From contig CALRGS010000005.1 in NCBI GenBank assembly GCA_943357975.1, positions 1 to 21,606 on the forward strand: a DNA stretch of 21,606 nucleotides, given 5' to 3'. The notes below the pieces were generated by a model. The model was not told where the DNA came from. It was given only the letters and a program-made list of their open reading frames with translations, and searched no databases. Numbering within the stretch: the stretch's first letter is position 1; each line of letters begins with the position of its first letter. This DNA comes from Candidatus Nomurabacteria bacterium (GTDB lineage: Bacteria > Patescibacteriota > Minisyncoccia > Phycocordibacterales > UBA1006). Shown piece after piece: positions 20,664 through 21,606 of this stretch. Made by a program: the position numbers and the translations under genes.

Positions 20664-20692
20664 TTGACATAACTATACCAGTATTTCATAAT
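20664..20692 (+). promoter_or_regulatory. Promoter of the TrmB-like regulator gene
   Basis: TTGACA (20664-20669), 17-nt spacer, CATAAT (20687-20692; 5 of 6). Transcript start near 20699. It overlaps the minus-strand promoter of the 53-aa gene. Confidence 0.7.
20672..20680 (-). promoter_or_regulatory. Extended -10 of the 53-aa gene
   Basis: Minus strand TGGTATAGT, embedded in the spacer of the opposite promoter, so the two cannot be used at the same time. Confidence 0.4.
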
Positions 20693-20736
20693 ATAGTCAC
20701 AAATGCCGACAGGTCTCCGTTTATTGCTAATTTATT

Positions 20737-20777
20737 CATATCTGATATGATTATTATGTTGTCGGATTTGCTGACAA
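20737..20777. promoter_or_regulatory. Operator-like inverted repeats at the regulator start
   Basis: CATATC-T-GATATG (20737-20749) is a perfect 6-bp-arm palindrome overlapping the first ATG of the regulator, and TTGTC...GACAA (20759-20777) follows. A dimeric winged-helix protein such as the one encoded here could bind them; autoregulation is inference. Confidence 0.4.
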
Positions 20778-21538
20778 ATATTCTAAAATACATGCAAAAC
20801 ATAAAACTACTCACTATTTTGAGTGATATAGGTATGAATGAAAATGAAGCTAAGGTGTACCTAGCCGCTCTTTCGCTTGGTCCTACAACAATTTTAAAAA
20901 TTGCTCGGTCGACCGAAATCAAGCGGAGTACGGTTTATTCGGTTATCGAGTCCTTAAAATTAAAAGGTCTTATAAAAATTGAAATACGGGGACTCAAAAG
21001 TCTTTTTGTTGCAGAAAATCCAGAACGTTTGGAAATCATGCTTGAAAACAGGAAGTATGAGTTTAAAAATAATTTACCCGAATTTTTGGCGCTCTATAAC
21101 TTAAAATCAACAGAGAGTACTATTAAGTATTACGAGGGTATAGAATCCCTTAAAAATATTTATATGGAGACCCTTAGAGAAATTAATCCCCATGAAGAGT
21201 ATTTGGTCATAGCAAACCAGGACCAGTGGTATCACCTAGATCCAAAATTCGCACAGGAATACATTGAACGGCGTGCAAAATTGCGTATTACCACAAAACT
21301 ACTGTTCCAGGACTCCTTTGTTGCTCAAGAACATAAAAAATTTGAACGTAATTATAATGAGCTTGTAAAAATCCTCCCTATTGGAACATCACTACAGATA
21401 GATACTATTATCTTGCCTAGAAAAATAATTATTACTCAAACCATTGCGCCTATTTCGGTAATTGTTATTGAAAATCAAAGTGTTGTTCAGTTACAAAAAA
21501 CACTTTTTGATCTCGTTTGGAATAGTTTAGATAAATAA
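20747..21538 (+). CDS. TrmB-family transcriptional regulator
   Basis: DNA-binding protein of up to 263 aa. The N-terminal winged helix-turn-helix is LSDIGMNENEAKVYLAALSLGP...ARSTEIKRSTVYSVIESL, closely following the TrmB/Sugar-TM pattern (G.t..EaevYlaLL..g..ta.ela...gi.r..vY..L..L). It is followed by KGLIKIEIRGLKSLFVAENPERL (the wing) and a coiled-coil-like segment. The C-terminal half (STIKYYEGIESLKNIYMETL) resembles the ligand or effector domain found in TrmB-like proteins, of unknown ligand here. Starts at 20747, 20756 and 20792 (MQNIKLLTIL) are possible; the last gives the most typical N-terminus (248 aa). It is divergent from the 53-aa gene with overlapping promoters and ends in a terminator. 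Confidence 0.85.
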   Translation: MIIMLSDLLTNILKYMQNIKLLTILSDIGMNENEAKVYLAALSLGPTTILKIARSTEIKRSTVYSVIESLKLKGLIKIEIRGLKSLFVAENPERLEIMLENRKYEFKNNLPEFLALYNLKSTESTIKYYEGIESLKNIYMETLREINPHEEYLVIANQDQWYHLDPKFAQEYIERRAKLRITTKLLFQDSFVAQEHKKFERNYNELVKILPIGTSLQIDTIILPRKIIITQTIAPISVIVIENQSVVQLQKTLFDLVWNSLDK

Positions 21539-21539
21539 T

Positions 21540-21566
21540 AAAAAAACACCGCCAGGTGTTTTTTTT
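21540..21566. terminator. Bidirectional terminator after the regulator gene
   Basis: AAAAAAACACC-GCCA-GGTGTTTTTTTT; the stem is identical to 18316-18341 with a different loop. On the minus strand it overlaps the stop of the next gene. Confidence 0.9.
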
Positions 21567-21606
21567 ACTGCACTCTTTCAATTTTAATCTCCGGACTAAT
21601 CTCTCC
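21565..21606 (-). CDS. 3' end of a convergent gene (partial)
   Basis: Minus-strand frame with 13 residues (GEISPEIKIERVQ) and a TAA stop at 21567-21565 directly at the terminator, as expected for a convergent gene end. The short length means only position supports it; no function can be given. Confidence 0.4.
   Translation of the reverse strand, partial: GEISPEIKIERVQ

Noticed and set aside
1..21606. CRISPR array, tRNA or rRNA genes, insertion sequence
   Set aside because: No regularly spaced repeats, no tRNA T-arm/acceptor pattern, no transposase-like protein and no rRNA signature were found by reading both strands.

Overview
The window looks like a chromosomal segment of a member of the Patescibacteria/CPR, most probably a Parcubacteria-type lineage. 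This is inferred from short gene-dense DNA, a PolA without a recognisable proofreading exonuclease, many small lineage-restricted proteins, secreted proteins with long low-complexity linkers, almost no Shine-Dalgarno sequences, and -10 boxes lying 6-9 nt from start codons (leaderless transcripts). TGA is used as a stop (end of ruvB), so this is not a UGA-recoded CPR lineage.

Layout. Positions 1-3486 read leftward: the 5' end of a membrane protein gene, polA, a 102-aa hypothetical gene and tsaE. A divergent 107-aa hypothetical gene follows. Positions 3989-7643 encode, leftward, two exported proteins: a secreted 439-aa low-complexity protein, then a 740-aa surface protein with three fibronectin-III-like repeats and a C-terminal membrane anchor. 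A divergent type IV pilus/secretion ATPase gene (pilB/gspE-like) starts at 7783. The 594-nt gap after it holds a leftward noncoding RNA with its own consensus promoter and terminator and a 6S-like rod-with-bubble fold, plus a separate large hairpin. Then come ruvB-ruvC (overlapping ATGA) and a small acidic protein.

Positions 12253-14917 form a leftward ABC-F ATPase-tyrS pair. The ABC-F gene has a leader carrying a six-residue upstream ORF and nested hairpins that could act as a translation-responsive switch. Divergently, a class A penicillin-binding protein gene and two small genes run rightward to 18317. A leftward pair (289-aa protein with an HLAFGH motif, then a SemiSWEET-like three-helix protein), a possible PD-(D/E)XK-fold protein, a 375-nt hairpin-rich gap, a 53-aa small protein and a divergent TrmB-like regulator complete the window. 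The first codons read on the last 42 nt are the end of another leftward gene.

The most unusual signals are: (i) a 6S-like RNA between pilB and ruvB; (ii) a family of two-hairpin palindromic elements inserted in frame inside polA (twice), tsaE and probably pilB; (iii) the uORF/attenuator-like leader of the ABC-F gene; (iv) pervasive leaderless promoter geometry; (v) a hairpin-dense unexplained region at 20085-20460. No rRNA, tRNA, insertion sequence, prophage or CRISPR array was recognised.
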